From the NCBI GenBank assembly GCA_902768665.1, contig CACXMA010000008.1, positions 1-64,000 on the forward strand: a stretch of 64,000 bases of DNA, read 5' to 3'. Below the pieces are notes generated by a model. The model had not been told where the DNA came from. It saw only the letters and a program-made list of their open reading frames with translations, and did not search any database. Positions 7,147 through 16,238 of the stretch are shown piece by piece. The DNA comes from an uncultured Bacteroidia bacterium (GTDB lineage: Bacteria; Bacteroidota; Bacteroidia; Bacteroidales; UBA932). Positions within the stretch are counted from its first letter, which is position 1. The number at the start of each line of letters is the position of its first letter. The translations under genes were made by a program, and so were the position numbers.

Positions 7147-8289
7147 GTGAAAATCGCCTTCCTGTCCAGTTTCTACCCCCTTCGGGGAGGGATTGCCCAG
7201 TTCAATGCCGCCATGTACGGAGAACTGGGCAAAACCCACACTGTACGGGCATGGAATTTCAAGCGGCAGTATCCCGGCATCCTCTTCCCCGGCAAGACGC
7301 AGTATGTCACGCCGGAGGATGACGCAGCGCCGATCGAGACCGACCGCACGCTCGACACGATCTGCCCCGGCAGCTGGTGCCGGACGGCCCGCCGCATCGC
7401 CGCCTGGGAGCCGGATATCCTCGTGATGAAGTACTGGATGTCCTGGTTCGCGCCCTCGCTGGGCTATGTCGCCCGCCGGCTCCGGAAAAAGGGCTGCAAG
7501 GTCATCACGGTCCTCGACAACGTCATTCCCCACGAGCAGCGCTTTTTCGACAAGCCGCTGACCCGGTACTTCCTCCGCAGCTGCGACGGATTCGTCGCGC
7601 TGTCCGACACGGTGCGGGACGACCTTCTCGCCCTGCGCCCCGACGCTCCGAACATCCTCCTGCCCCATCCGCTGTACGACCATTTCGGCATAAAGCCGGA
7701 CCGGACGGAGGCGCTCCGCCGCTTGGGCCTGGATCCGGAGAAGAAAACCCTCCTTTTCTTCGGCCTGATCCGCGACTACAAGGGCCTCGACATCCTCATC
7801 GACGCTTTTGGACAGCTGCCGGAGGACTACCAGCTGCTGATCGCCGGTGAGCCGTACGGTCCGTTCGACAAGTATGAGAAGCAGATGGCCGCCCTGCCCG
7901 GCAGGGACCGCATCAAGGCTTTCCCGCGGTATATCGACGACGCCGAGGTCAAGGACTTTTTCGGTGCGGCGGATCTCGTGGTTCTCCCCTACCGCAGCGC
8001 GACCCAGAGCGGCATCAGCTCCATCGCCTGCCATTTCGAGGTGCCGATGGTCGTGACCGATGTCGGCGGGCTCCGCAGCACGCTGGGCGACCGGGGCACA
8101 AGTATTGTAGTGAAACACCCTGACTCCGGAGAGATCCGGGAAGCGATCGAGGCTTATTTCGCAGACCCTGCACTGCGAGGGAGTCTCGTCGAAGCCATGC
8201 GCCTGGAAAAGCAGCGGCTTTCGTGGAGCAGCTTCTGCCGCAACCTGACCGACTTCGCCGGAGCGCTTAAGACCGAAAAGACGAAATGA
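7147..8289 (+). CDS. Glycosyltransferase, GT-B fold, group 1 (GT4-like)
   Basis: Encodes 380 residues starting at a GTG codon. The N-terminal Rossmann domain begins MKIAFLSSFYPLRGGIAQF, where the GG loop contacts the acceptor side. The C-terminal domain has LLFFGLIRDYKGLDILIDAF and the donor-binding stretch VLPYRSATQSGISSIACHFE. There is no signal peptide, so it acts on the cytoplasmic side. The sugar donor and the product are unknown; no polysaccharide cluster surrounds it. Its stop overlaps the next start (ATGATG at 8286), indicating translational coupling. Confidence 0.9.
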   Translation: MKIAFLSSFYPLRGGIAQFNAAMYGELGKTHTVRAWNFKRQYPGILFPGKTQYVTPEDDAAPIETDRTLDTICPGSWCRTARRIAAWEPDILVMKYWMSWFAPSLGYVARRLRKKGCKVITVLDNVIPHEQRFFDKPLTRYFLRSCDGFVALSDTVRDDLLALRPDAPNILLPHPLYDHFGIKPDRTEALRRLGLDPEKKTLLFFGLIRDYKGLDILIDAFGQLPEDYQLLIAGEPYGPFDKYEKQMAALPGRDRIKAFPRYIDDAEVKDFFGAADLVVLPYRSATQSGISSIACHFEVPMVVTDVGGLRSTLGDRGTSIVVKHPDSGEIREAIEAYFADPALRGSLVEAMRLEKQRLSWSSFCRNLTDFAGALKTEKTK

Positions 8290-10025
8290 TGAAACGCGTT
8301 CTGACATCCCTGCTCACCGCCCTGCTTCTTGCGGGGCCCGTCACGACGGCGCTGGCGCAGGACTATGTCCCGACCCCCGTCACGATCTCCAAGGACAAGG
8401 TCAAGTTCAAGGGAAAGACCTACTACTCCCACGTCGTGCTGGAGCGCCAGACGCTCTATTCGATCGCCCAGGCCTACGGGGTGACCGTGCAGGAAATCTA
8501 CGACGCCAATCCGGACCTGACCGTCCTCAAGAAGAACGCCATCATCCTCATCCCGGACACCTCCGCCAAAGGCTATCAGAAGCCGGTAGAGGCTGAGCCG
8601 GCCCCGAGCGTGCCGGAACCGGAGAAGAAAGCGGAAACGCCCGGTGAGCAGCTTCCCGAGTCGGGATACACGGAATACATCGTCAAGTGGAACGATACTC
8701 TCTACAGCATCGCCGAGAAGTTCGGCGTGACCGTGGAGAGCATCCAGAAGGCCAACGGCCTGACGGACACCAAGATCAAAAAGCGCCAGGTGCTCCGCAT
8801 CCCGACGCCCGAGACTTTCGCCGCCCAGCAGGCCGCCGCGGCGGCGACTGCGCCCGCAGAGACACCCCACAGGGAAGAGGAACCCCCGCTGACCGTCATC
8901 CTGCCGGCAGAAGCAAGCGTGGAGACGGCCGACACTGCATCGACGGCATCCCTCTGGCAGGAGAACTTTTACGACAGGACCGGTTATGTCCGCACGGAGA
9001 TTCCCTTCGCCCTCGTCCTTCCCTTCCAGAAGGGCACCAAAGTCAGCGACAACAACGTCGACTTCTACAGCGGCGTGCTGATGGCCGTCCGCGAAATGTC
9101 GCTCCGCGAGGGTATCAACGCCGATCTCCGGGTCTATGACATGGAGGAACTCTCCAGCGCCTCCCAGCTCCGGGGTGTCGATTTCATCCTCGGTCCGGTC
9201 TCCCGCGAGGCCGTTTCCAAGGTCCTCGGCCTGCGCCCCGACAACGACATCCCCGTCGTATCTCCGCTGGATCCGAAAGTCAGCTCCCTGCTGTCTTCCG
9301 CCGAAGACCTGATCCAGGTTCCCGCCTCCAACGACATGCAATACGCCGACCTCATCCAGTGGCTGCAGGAAGACTACAGCGTCGGTGAGAAGATCCTGCT
9401 GATCAGCGAGAAAGAGGCCGCTGCAACGGATTATTCGACCCGCATCAGCGCCCGCCTCGCGCACTCGGGCCTGCCCTACAAGGTCTTCTCCTACGGCATC
9501 CTCCAGGGCCGCAACATCACCGGCAGCCTGACGGAGATGCTCTCGAAGGAGCGCACCAACCGCATCCTGATCGCTTCGGAGAACGAGGCCTTCGTCAACG
9601 ACGTGATCCGCAACCTCAACGTCCTGACGCACAAGGACTACCCGATCGAGGTCTACGGCCCTGCCAAATTCCGCAGCTTCGAGACCATCGAGGTGGAGGC
9701 CTTCCATTCGGTCCGGCTCCACGTCAGTTCGGCATACCATATAGATTATACGAACGAGGAGGTGCACCGCTTCCTGATGGAATACCGCGCCTTCTGCCAG
9801 ACCGAGCCGGGGCCCTACGCCTTCCAGGGCTATGATATCGCCAGCTACCTGCTGCGGCGCATCGCCCGCTACGGCGACGCCTGGAAGGAGAGCCTCCTCC
9901 AGATCCCCGAGACGATGACCCAGCTGCGCTTCGACTTCAAGCGCAGCCGCAACGACTCCTACGAGAACAACGGCACCCGCCGCGTCATCTACGACAAGGA
10001 CTTCACGATCCGCACCGTCCGCTAG
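8286..10025 (+). CDS. LysM-domain protein with periplasmic-binding-protein-like domain
   Basis: Encodes 579 residues. A signal peptide ends near ALAQ (about 25). Two LysM repeats follow, near residues 44-90 (HVVLERQTLYSIAQAYGVTV) and 125-172 (YIVKWNDTLYSIAEKFGVTV), which bind peptidoglycan glycan chains. After an Ala/Pro-rich linker comes a region of about 350 residues resembling type I periplasmic binding proteins (PFALVLPFQKGTKVSDNNVD; DFILGPVSREAVSKVLG). It is probably a cell-wall-associated periplasmic protein. Family members are common in Bacteroidota, but the ligand is unknown. Confidence 0.88.
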   Translation: MMKRVLTSLLTALLLAGPVTTALAQDYVPTPVTISKDKVKFKGKTYYSHVVLERQTLYSIAQAYGVTVQEIYDANPDLTVLKKNAIILIPDTSAKGYQKPVEAEPAPSVPEPEKKAETPGEQLPESGYTEYIVKWNDTLYSIAEKFGVTVESIQKANGLTDTKIKKRQVLRIPTPETFAAQQAAAAATAPAETPHREEEPPLTVILPAEASVETADTASTASLWQENFYDRTGYVRTEIPFALVLPFQKGTKVSDNNVDFYSGVLMAVREMSLREGINADLRVYDMEELSSASQLRGVDFILGPVSREAVSKVLGLRPDNDIPVVSPLDPKVSSLLSSAEDLIQVPASNDMQYADLIQWLQEDYSVGEKILLISEKEAAATDYSTRISARLAHSGLPYKVFSYGILQGRNITGSLTEMLSKERTNRILIASENEAFVNDVIRNLNVLTHKDYPIEVYGPAKFRSFETIEVEAFHSVRLHVSSAYHIDYTNEEVHRFLMEYRAFCQTEPGPYAFQGYDIASYLLRRIARYGDAWKESLLQIPETMTQLRFDFKRSRNDSYENNGTRRVIYDKDFTIRTVR

Positions 10026-10043
10026 GGAGAATCTTCGATTTTT

Positions 10044-10075
10044 ATTGGGAATTCCCTTTTTATTCTTTACATTTG
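10044..10075 (+). promoter_or_regulatory. Promoter for gdhA
   Basis: TACATTTG at 10068-10075 matches the -7 consensus. ATTG at 10044-10047 lies 20 bases upstream as a -33 element. A 10-base palindrome GGGAATTCCC (10047-10056) sits between the two boxes and could bind a regulator. The leader to the ATG is about 60 bases. Confidence 0.65.
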
Positions 10076-10138
10076 TAACGGAATAAAAGTGAATTCCTAA
10101 TTTTTTTAATTAATAACACACAACTAACCCAAACTGTC

Positions 10139-11482
10139 ATGAAAACACAGGAAATTATGGCCCGCCTCCAGGCGAAATATCCGCTTGAGAAGGAGTATCT
10201 GCAGGCTGTGCAGGAAGTGCTTGAGTCCATCGAGGATGTCTACAACCAGCATCCCGAGTTCGAGAAGGCCAAGATCGTCGAGAGAATGGTCGAGCCGGAC
10301 CGTATCTTCACTTTCCGCGTAACCTGGATTGACGACAAGGGCGAGGTCCAGACGAACCTCGGCTACCGCATCCAGTTCAACAGCGCCATCGGTCCCTACA
10401 AGGGCGGCCTCCGTTTCCACAAGGCGGTCACTCCGTCCATGCTGAAGTTCCTCGGTTTCGAGCAGACCTTCAAGAACGCCCTCACGACCCTCCCGATGGG
10501 CGGTGCAAAGGGTGGTTCCGACTTCGACCCGGTCGGCAAGTCCAACGACGAAATCATGCGTTTCTGCCAGGCCTTCATGCTTGAGCTGTGGAACTGCATC
10601 GGTCCCGACCAGGATATCCCCGCCGGTGACGTCGGTGTCGGCGGCCGTGAGATCGGCTACCTCTATGGCATGTACAAGAAACTGGCCCGCCAGTACAATA
10701 CCGGTGTCCTGACCGGCAAGGGCGGCACCTGGGGCGGTTCCATCCTCCGTCCGGAGGCTACCGGCTTCGGCGCCCTCTACTTCACCCAGCACCTTCTCCA
10801 GAAGGCCGGCAAGGACATCAAGGGCAAGAAAGTCGCCCTCTCCGGCTTCGGCAATGTCGCCTGGGGCGCTGCCACCAAGGCCACCGAGCTCGGCGCCAAG
10901 GTCGTCGCGATCTCCGGTCCGGACGGTGTCTGCCACATCCCCGAAGGCATCACCAAGGAGATGATCGACTACATGCTCGAAATGCGCGCCTCCAACCGCA
11001 ACAAGGTCGAGGACATGGCGACGAAGTTCCCGGGCAAGGCCCTCTTCACCGCCGGCAAGAAGGCATGGAGCATCCCTGTGGACATCGCTCTGCCTTGCGC
11101 CTTCCAGAACGAGCTTTCCGAGGATGACGCCAAGGAACTGAAGGCCAACGGCTGCTGGTGCTGCTGCGAGGTCTCCAACATGGGCTGCCAGCCCGGTGCC
11201 ATCCACTTCTTCCAGAACAACGGCATCCTCTTCGCTCCGGGCAAGGCCGTCAACGCCGGTGGTGTCGCCACTTCCGGTCTCGAGATGACCCAGAACGCCG
11301 AGCACATCAGCTGGGACGCCAAGGAAGTGGATGACAAGCTCCACTTCATCATGAAGAGCATCCACGAGCAGTGCGTCAAGTTCGGCACCCAGCCGGACGG
11401 CCACGTCGACTACGTGAAGGGCGCCAACATCGCCGGCTTCATGAAGGTCGCCCAGGCCATGCTCGAGCAGGGCACGATCTAA
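10139..11482 (+). CDS. gdhA: NADP-type glutamate dehydrogenase
   Basis: Encodes 447 residues, the length of hexameric glutamate dehydrogenases. It interconverts 2-oxoglutarate plus ammonia and glutamate, the main ammonia-assimilation step in gut Bacteroidales. Substrate-binding blocks are present: GPYKGGLRFH (near residue 85) and LPMGGAKGGSDFDP (about 117-130), whose lysines bind glutamate and catalyse. The Rossmann segment VALSGFGNVAWGAATKATEL follows. It is monocistronic, with its own promoter and a strong terminator. Cofactor preference (NADP or NAD) is inferred from family similarity only. Confidence 0.96.
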   Translation: MKTQEIMARLQAKYPLEKEYLQAVQEVLESIEDVYNQHPEFEKAKIVERMVEPDRIFTFRVTWIDDKGEVQTNLGYRIQFNSAIGPYKGGLRFHKAVTPSMLKFLGFEQTFKNALTTLPMGGAKGGSDFDPVGKSNDEIMRFCQAFMLELWNCIGPDQDIPAGDVGVGGREIGYLYGMYKKLARQYNTGVLTGKGGTWGGSILRPEATGFGALYFTQHLLQKAGKDIKGKKVALSGFGNVAWGAATKATELGAKVVAISGPDGVCHIPEGITKEMIDYMLEMRASNRNKVEDMATKFPGKALFTAGKKAWSIPVDIALPCAFQNELSEDDAKELKANGCWCCCEVSNMGCQPGAIHFFQNNGILFAPGKAVNAGGVATSGLEMTQNAEHISWDAKEVDDKLHFIMKSIHEQCVKFGTQPDGHVDYVKGANIAGFMKVAQAMLEQGTI

Positions 11483-11499
11483 TCGGACCCTCCGAAGAC

Positions 11500-11532
11500 A
11501 GTAAACCCCGCGAGTTTTTCGCGGGGTTTACT
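11500..11532. terminator. Bidirectional terminator between gdhA and gltX
   Basis: A perfect 14-base stem (AGTAAACCCCGCGA at 11500-11513 and its complement at 11519-11532) with a 5-base loop separates convergent gdhA and gltX. It ends 5 bases before the gltX stop. Confidence 0.9.
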
Positions 11533-11536
11533 CGTT

Positions 11537-13285
11537 TCAGGCGAGGCGCCCGGAGATATACTCGAGGCGCTTTCCCGTTTCCGCCCGTCCGATGCGGGCG
11601 ACGATGTCGGCGATGCCGAGACCGGAAGCGGCGCCGGTCAGGGCGAGACGGAGGGCGTTCATCACCTTCCCCATCGGCCACTCGTTGGCCTTGATATGGG
11701 CCTCGAGGGCCTCGGCGATGGCTGCCGGGCCGAAGGGGCCTGCATACTCTTTGACCAGATAATCGCAGGCCTGCCGGGCCAGGGCGGCGTTTTCGGCCGT
11801 CCAGAACTTGTCGGCGTCCTTGGCGAGGAACGGGGCCGTAAGGCTGTCGTCATAGACCTTGGCGCGAGGATCGACCGGACGGTTCGGATCCGCCGGCTTG
11901 GTCTGCACCGCAGCACCGGCCTTGACGCCGAAGGCTTCAAATTCGGCCGGGGCGATGAACAGATACGATGCGATGTCCCAGAAGTCCTTGACGAAGGTCG
12001 CCCGCTCCTTGATGAGCGACACCACGCCGAGCACATACTCGCGGGTAAAGATATGGCTGCCAAAATCCGTTCCCCCGGGCGTCAGTTCGCTGCCGGCCGT
12101 CAGGGCGCATTTCGGGCAGTCGACCACCTGGATGCCGTGGGCCTCGAGCACCGGAATGAAGAGGTCCGTCAGCTCCTCGTCGGACTTCATACGCAGGTAC
12201 TCCTTGTTGTACCACTTCGCCTTCTCGGGGTTGAACTTGGCGCCGCTCTTTCCCACCTTGTCGAGGGAGAAAGCCTGCACCAGCTCGTCCAGGGAGAAGA
12301 TTTCCTGCTCCGTGCCGGGATTCCAGCCGAGCATGGCGAGCAGGTTGACGAAGGCCTCGGGGAAATAGCCATCCTCACGGTAGCCGCGGGAAGGATCGCC
12401 CTCCTCGGGGACCCAGCGGAGCGGGAACACGGGGAAGCCCATCTTGTCGCCGTCGCGCTTGGATAGCTTGCCGTTTCCCACGGGCTTGAGCAGCAGCGGG
12501 AGGTGGGCGAAGCGGGGCATGGTATCCATCCAGCCGAATGCCTCATACAGCAGATAGTGCAGCGGCAGCGACGGGAGCCACTCCTCGCCGCGGATGACCT
12601 CGGTGATCTCCATCAGGTGGTCGTCCACGATGTTGGCGAGGTGGTAGGTCGGCAGCTCGTCGGCGCGTTTCCACAGCACCTTGTCGTCGAGGGTGTCGGT
12701 GTTGACCTCGATGTGGCCGCGGATGAGATCGTCCATCTCCACGATGCGGCTTTCCGGCATCTTGAAGCGGATAGTCCAGTCGGTGGTGGTCTCCAGCAGG
12801 CGCTTGACCTCCTCTTCGGGGAGGGTCAGGGAATTGCGCAGGGAGCGGCGGGTCGTCTGATTATAAATAAAGGTATCCCCGGCGGCCTCGGCGGCGGCGC
12901 GGCGCTCGTTGAGATCCTCGGCGGAGTCGAAGGCGTAGTAGGCCCAGCCGGCGGCGACCAGCTGCTCGGCATACTGCCGGTAGATCGGACGGCGCTGGCT
13001 CTGGCGGTACGGGGCGTGGGGATGCTTCGCGGAAGCGACCTCCACGACATGGCCCTCGGCGTCCACTCCCTCATCGGGATAGATACCGCACCAGGCGAGG
13101 GATTCGATGATGTACTTTTCAGCGCCGGGCACGAAACGGTTCGAGTCGGTATCCTCGATGCGGAGGATAAAGTCGCCGCCGTGCTGCTTGGCGAAAAGAT
13201 AGTTATACAAGGCCGTCCGGACGCCGCCCATGTGGAGCGGACCGGTCGGGGACGGAGCGAAACGTACGCGGGTTCTTCTTTCCAT
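11537..13285 (-). CDS. gltX: Glutamyl-tRNA synthetase
   Basis: Encodes 582 residues of a class I aminoacyl-tRNA synthetase that charges tRNA-Glu. The HIGH-type motif is in [19 protein letters not shown] (about 9-27). The KMSKS-type loop is [14 protein letters not shown] (near residue 270). The anticodon-binding domain fills the C-terminal part. At 582 residues it is longer than the roughly 500 usual in the phylum. The extra length appears as insertions in the C-terminal half (around [16 protein letters not shown] and [14 protein letters not shown]). It starts 3 bases after recN and ends the trxB-bamD-rpoZ-recN-gltX run. Confidence 0.96.
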   Translation of the reverse strand: MERRTRVRFAPSPTGPLHMGGVRTALYNYLFAKQHGGDFILRIEDTDSNRFVPGAEKYIIESLAWCGIYPDEGVDAEGHVVEVASAKHPHAPYRQSQRRPIYRQYAEQLVAAGWAYYAFDSAEDLNERRAAAEAAGDTFIYNQTTRRSLRNSLTLPEEEVKRLLETTTDWTIRFKMPESRIVEMDDLIRGHIEVNTDTLDDKVLWKRADELPTYHLANIVDDHLMEITEVIRGEEWLPSLPLHYLLYEAFGWMDTMPRFAHLPLLLKPVGNGKLSKRDGDKMGFPVFPLRWVPEEGDPSRGYREDGYFPEAFVNLLAMLGWNPGTEQEIFSLDELVQAFSLDKVGKSGAKFNPEKAKWYNKEYLRMKSDEELTDLFIPVLEAHGIQVVDCPKCALTAGSELTPGGTDFGSHIFTREYVLGVVSLIKERATFVKDFWDIASYLFIAPAEFEAFGVKAGAAVQTKPADPNRPVDPRAKVYDDSLTAPFLAKDADKFWTAENAALARQACDYLVKEYAGPFGPAAIAEALEAHIKANEWPMGKVMNALRLALTGAASGLGIADIVARIGRAETGKRLEYISGRLA

Positions 13286-13288
13286 AGT

Positions 13289-14968
13289 CTATCGGGATTG
13301 TGCCTCGCTGAGGAGGGCTTTTGCATTGGCCAGGGCGGCGGGAGTGATGGCCGCGCCGCTCAGCAGGCGGGCGGTTTCGCGGATGCGTGCATCGGCATCC
13401 AGCGGATGGATGGAGGTAACGGCGGCGCCGCTGGCGGCCACCGCTTTCTCGACGAGATAGTGGGCGCTGCCGCGGACGGCGACCTGCGGAAGGTGGGTGA
13501 TGGCGAACACCTGCATGTCCCCGCCCATGCGGGAAAGCATGGCGCCCATCTTGTCGGCGACGCTGCCGGAAACGCCGGTGTCGATCTCGTCGAACAGCAG
13601 GGTCGGCATCTTCGTATAGCGGGCCATCAGGGCCTTGAGGCAGAGCATGATGCGGGAGAGTTCGCCACCGGAAGCGCAGCGGGCGAGCTCGACGGGAGCC
13701 GTCCCTGTCGCGGAGAAGCGGAAGGTCACGGCATCGGCGCCGTCAGGGCCCGGGGCGGCCGGGGCGATCTCCACGAGGAAGGCGGCCTTGTCGAGCTCCA
13801 GTCCCTTCAGCAGGGACTTGACTTCGGCGGCAAAAGGCTTTGCGGCGCCTTCGCGGGCCTTTGACAGGGCACTCCCCTGCTTCGCGAGTTCTTTCTCCAG
13901 AGCAGCCACTTCCTTTTCGAGGGCGGCCTGCCGGTCGGAAGCGGTCTCGCAGCCCTCCAGCAGTCCCGCCAGTCGGTCCCGTTCGGCGATGAGTTCCGCC
14001 TCACCGGCCGCCGAGAAGCGGCGCATGAGCTCGTAGAGCGTCCCGATGCGGTCCTCAACCTGGGTCAGGCGGTCCGTAGAGACATCCGTGCGGGCATTGA
14101 CAGCGGAAAGCTCATCCGCGATGTCGTCAAGCTCCAGCCGGGCGGATGCCGTCCGCTCCGCCAGGGGCAGAAGGGAAGGGATATACCGGCCGGCCTTTTC
14201 TAGCTGCGCGACGATGTCCTTGAGGGTCGCGGAGAGGGACGCACGGTCCTCCTCAACGGGCGTGAACAGGGATTCGGCCCGGCAGAGGGATTCCTTGATC
14301 TGCTCGGCGTTGGCGAGCAACTGCTGCTCGGCCTCGAGCTCCGCGAGTTCGCCCTCCCGGAGCTTCGCTGCCGATAGCGTCTCGTAGCGGGAACGCAGGA
14401 AATCCTGTTCCTCCCTGAGGCGCGCGGCCTCCTCCCGGACCCGGTTCAGCTCCGCCCGGCGTTCCTGCAGCGCCCGCCAGCACTGGCGATAGGCGGCCAG
14501 TGTCTCCGCGTCGCCGGCGAAGAAATCCAGCATCGAGAGCTGGGTCTTGCGGTCGGTCAGCAGGAGGGTCTGGTGCTGGGAATGGATATCCACGAGGCGG
14601 GCGGAAAGGGCGGTCAGCACGGGCAGGGACACGGGCTCGTCATTGAGGAAAGCCCGGGAACGCCCGGAGCGGCTCACCACGCGGCGGATTAGGAGCTGCC
14701 CGTCCGCCCAGTCGAGGTCTTCCGCCTTGACGGCGGCCTCCAGGGCGGCGTCTCCCCTGCCGTCGAACTCTCCTTCCACGACACAGCTGTCCGCGCCGTC
14801 GGAAATCATCCCCGCATCGGCCTTCGCCCCCATCAGGAGGGAAAGCGCACCGAGAAGGATGCTCTTGCCGGCGCCGGTCTGTCCCGTAAGAACGATGAAA
14901 CCCTCCGGAAAACGGATTTCCAGAGAGTCTATCAGGACATAATGCTCGACGTGGAGGGAGCGGAGCAT
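13289..14968 (-). CDS. recN: DNA repair ATPase RecN
   Basis: Encodes 559 residues of the SMC-like RecN family, which acts early in double-strand-break repair. The Walker A is GQTGAGKSILLGALSLLMG (about 29-47). A long coiled-coil middle (about 150-370) is rich in Glu, Arg and Ala. The C-terminal ABC signature and Walker B region reads MPTLLFDEIDTGVSGSVADK. Length is usual. It lies 15 bases after rpoZ and 3 before gltX. Confidence 0.95.
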   Translation of the reverse strand: MLRSLHVEHYVLIDSLEIRFPEGFIVLTGQTGAGKSILLGALSLLMGAKADAGMISDGADSCVVEGEFDGRGDAALEAAVKAEDLDWADGQLLIRRVVSRSGRSRAFLNDEPVSLPVLTALSARLVDIHSQHQTLLLTDRKTQLSMLDFFAGDAETLAAYRQCWRALQERRAELNRVREEAARLREEQDFLRSRYETLSAAKLREGELAELEAEQQLLANAEQIKESLCRAESLFTPVEEDRASLSATLKDIVAQLEKAGRYIPSLLPLAERTASARLELDDIADELSAVNARTDVSTDRLTQVEDRIGTLYELMRRFSAAGEAELIAERDRLAGLLEGCETASDRQAALEKEVAALEKELAKQGSALSKAREGAAKPFAAEVKSLLKGLELDKAAFLVEIAPAAPGPDGADAVTFRFSATGTAPVELARCASGGELSRIMLCLKALMARYTKMPTLLFDEIDTGVSGSVADKMGAMLSRMGGDMQVFAITHLPQVAVRGSAHYLVEKAVAASGAAVTSIHPLDADARIRETARLLSGAAITPAALANAKALLSEAQSR

Positions 14969-14983
14969 AGATGGGGAGAAGAA

Positions 14984-15316
14984 TTACTGGTTCTGCTCCT
15001 CGTTCTCGCCGGCCGTGCGGTAGGCGATCTCGCCGTTCTCGAATTCGGAGATGGCGACGAGGTCCGGCTTCGGCTGACGCTCGTAGTATTTGGAGATTTC
15101 GATCTGCTCCTTGTTCTCGAAGACCTCTTCCATCGTGTCGCGGTCGTTCTTGAAATCCTCGAGTTTCTTGGTCAGTTCCTTCTTCTCGGCGAGGGCAATC
15201 TGGTTGGCTCTCTTATAGAGGATAACGACGGATTTGTAGATGTTGCCGGTCGGTTCGGCGAGGTCTTTCACGTCCCGGGTGATGGTGTTGGTCGGGACTT
15301 TCGCTTTGTTTTCCAT
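14984..15316 (-). CDS. rpoZ: RNA polymerase omega subunit, Bacteroidota type
   Basis: Encodes 110 residues. The segment GNIYKSVVILYKRANQIALA is the Rpb6/omega helix that embraces the beta' C-terminus. Bacteroidota omega is divergent from the proteobacterial form and carries the conserved YYERQPKPDLVAISEFENG tail seen here. It probably aids RNA polymerase assembly. A 76-base gap with a perfect palindrome separates it from bamD upstream. Confidence 0.85.
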   Translation of the reverse strand: MENKAKVPTNTITRDVKDLAEPTGNIYKSVVILYKRANQIALAEKKELTKKLEDFKNDRDTMEEVFENKEQIEISKYYERQPKPDLVAISEFENGEIAYRTAGENEEQNQ

Positions 15317-15366
15317 ATCTTGCTTTTATTGTTATCTATATAAAGTACCGGCCCGTTTTCCGGAAG

Positions 15367-15386
15367 GTTTCAAAAATTTTTGAAAC
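15367..15386. repeat. Perfect 20-bp AT-rich palindrome upstream of rpoZ
   Basis: GTTTCAAAAATTTTTGAAAC is a perfect dyad in the gap between bamD and rpoZ. It could be an operator or a small stem in the transcript. The arms run directly into each other, so a terminator with a normal loop is less likely. Confidence 0.55.
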
Positions 15387-15392
15387 GGCGGA

Positions 15393-16229
15393 TTACGCCT
15401 CCGGCTGCTCTTCGGCGTCCTCGGCGACACCGCGGCCAAGCGCCCGCTGGGCACGGCGGTAGAGCACGTCGAGCTCGGAGCGGAAAGAAGACTCGGGGTA
15501 CTCTCCTATGAAGGCCAGATAGTCGTCGACGAAGACAAGATAGCGCTCGCGCTGCTTTGCCGTGACGCTGAGCTGGGCGTATTTATAGGAGGACATTGCC
15601 GTATAGTAGAGAATCTCTTCGCGGTAGACGTTGTCGGCGTTGTTCTTGAGGATGTTCTTGAAGTCGACGTGGGCGGATTTGTAGTATTCCTGCCGGTAAT
15701 AGAGCTTTCCTTCCTCGAGGGCTTTCTTGTCGAGACGCTCCTGGAGGTCCTTCAGCATGAGTTCGCAGGCCTCGGTGTAGTCCGTGTCGGGACGCTCCTT
15801 GAGGTACTGGCGGATGGCCTGCATGCAGGCCTTGGTCGGCGTCTGGTCGAGCTCCCAGCGGTAGGTCGCGCGGTACATGCAGTCGAGCCGCAGGAAAGCG
15901 GCCTCGGCCGTGAACGGGCTCACGGGGAACTTCTCGATAAAACCGGCGAAGTTGGTCTCCGCCGTGTAAAAATCCTTTGCCCGGTAGTTGCTCAGGCCCC
16001 AGTAGTAGCGCACGGTGTCCTCGCGCTCGGTGCCGTTGACGAGGAACATCATGGACTCGAACATGGCGGCGGACTTGGTGTACTTGCGGGCGTTGAACAG
16101 CTCGAAGGCTGCCTGGTATTTCGCGTCGGCATCGTTGCTGGACAGCAGCGCCTCGTACTGCGAGCGGCAGGCGGGCATGAGCATCAGCACGATCAGGCCG
16201 ACAAGGAGGAGAAGAAGGCTTTTTTTCAT
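15393..16229 (-). CDS. bamD: Outer-membrane assembly lipoprotein BamD
   Basis: Encodes 278 residues. The lipoprotein signal ends in the lipobox MPAC (Cys near residue 21). Tandem TPR-like repeats follow (for example AKYQAAFELFNARKYTKSAA and YFGL-type helices through residue 250). BamD is the lipoprotein partner of BamA in barrel insertion. The Glu/Ala-rich tail is variable. It begins 9 bases after trxB, so the two are probably cotranscribed. Confidence 0.92.
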   Translation of the reverse strand: MKKSLLLLLVGLIVLMLMPACRSQYEALLSSNDADAKYQAAFELFNARKYTKSAAMFESMMFLVNGTEREDTVRYYWGLSNYRAKDFYTAETNFAGFIEKFPVSPFTAEAAFLRLDCMYRATYRWELDQTPTKACMQAIRQYLKERPDTDYTEACELMLKDLQERLDKKALEEGKLYYRQEYYKSAHVDFKNILKNNADNVYREEILYYTAMSSYKYAQLSVTAKQRERYLVFVDDYLAFIGEYPESSFRSELDVLYRRAQRALGRGVAEDAEEQPEA

Positions 16230-16238
16230 TTGCTCTTT

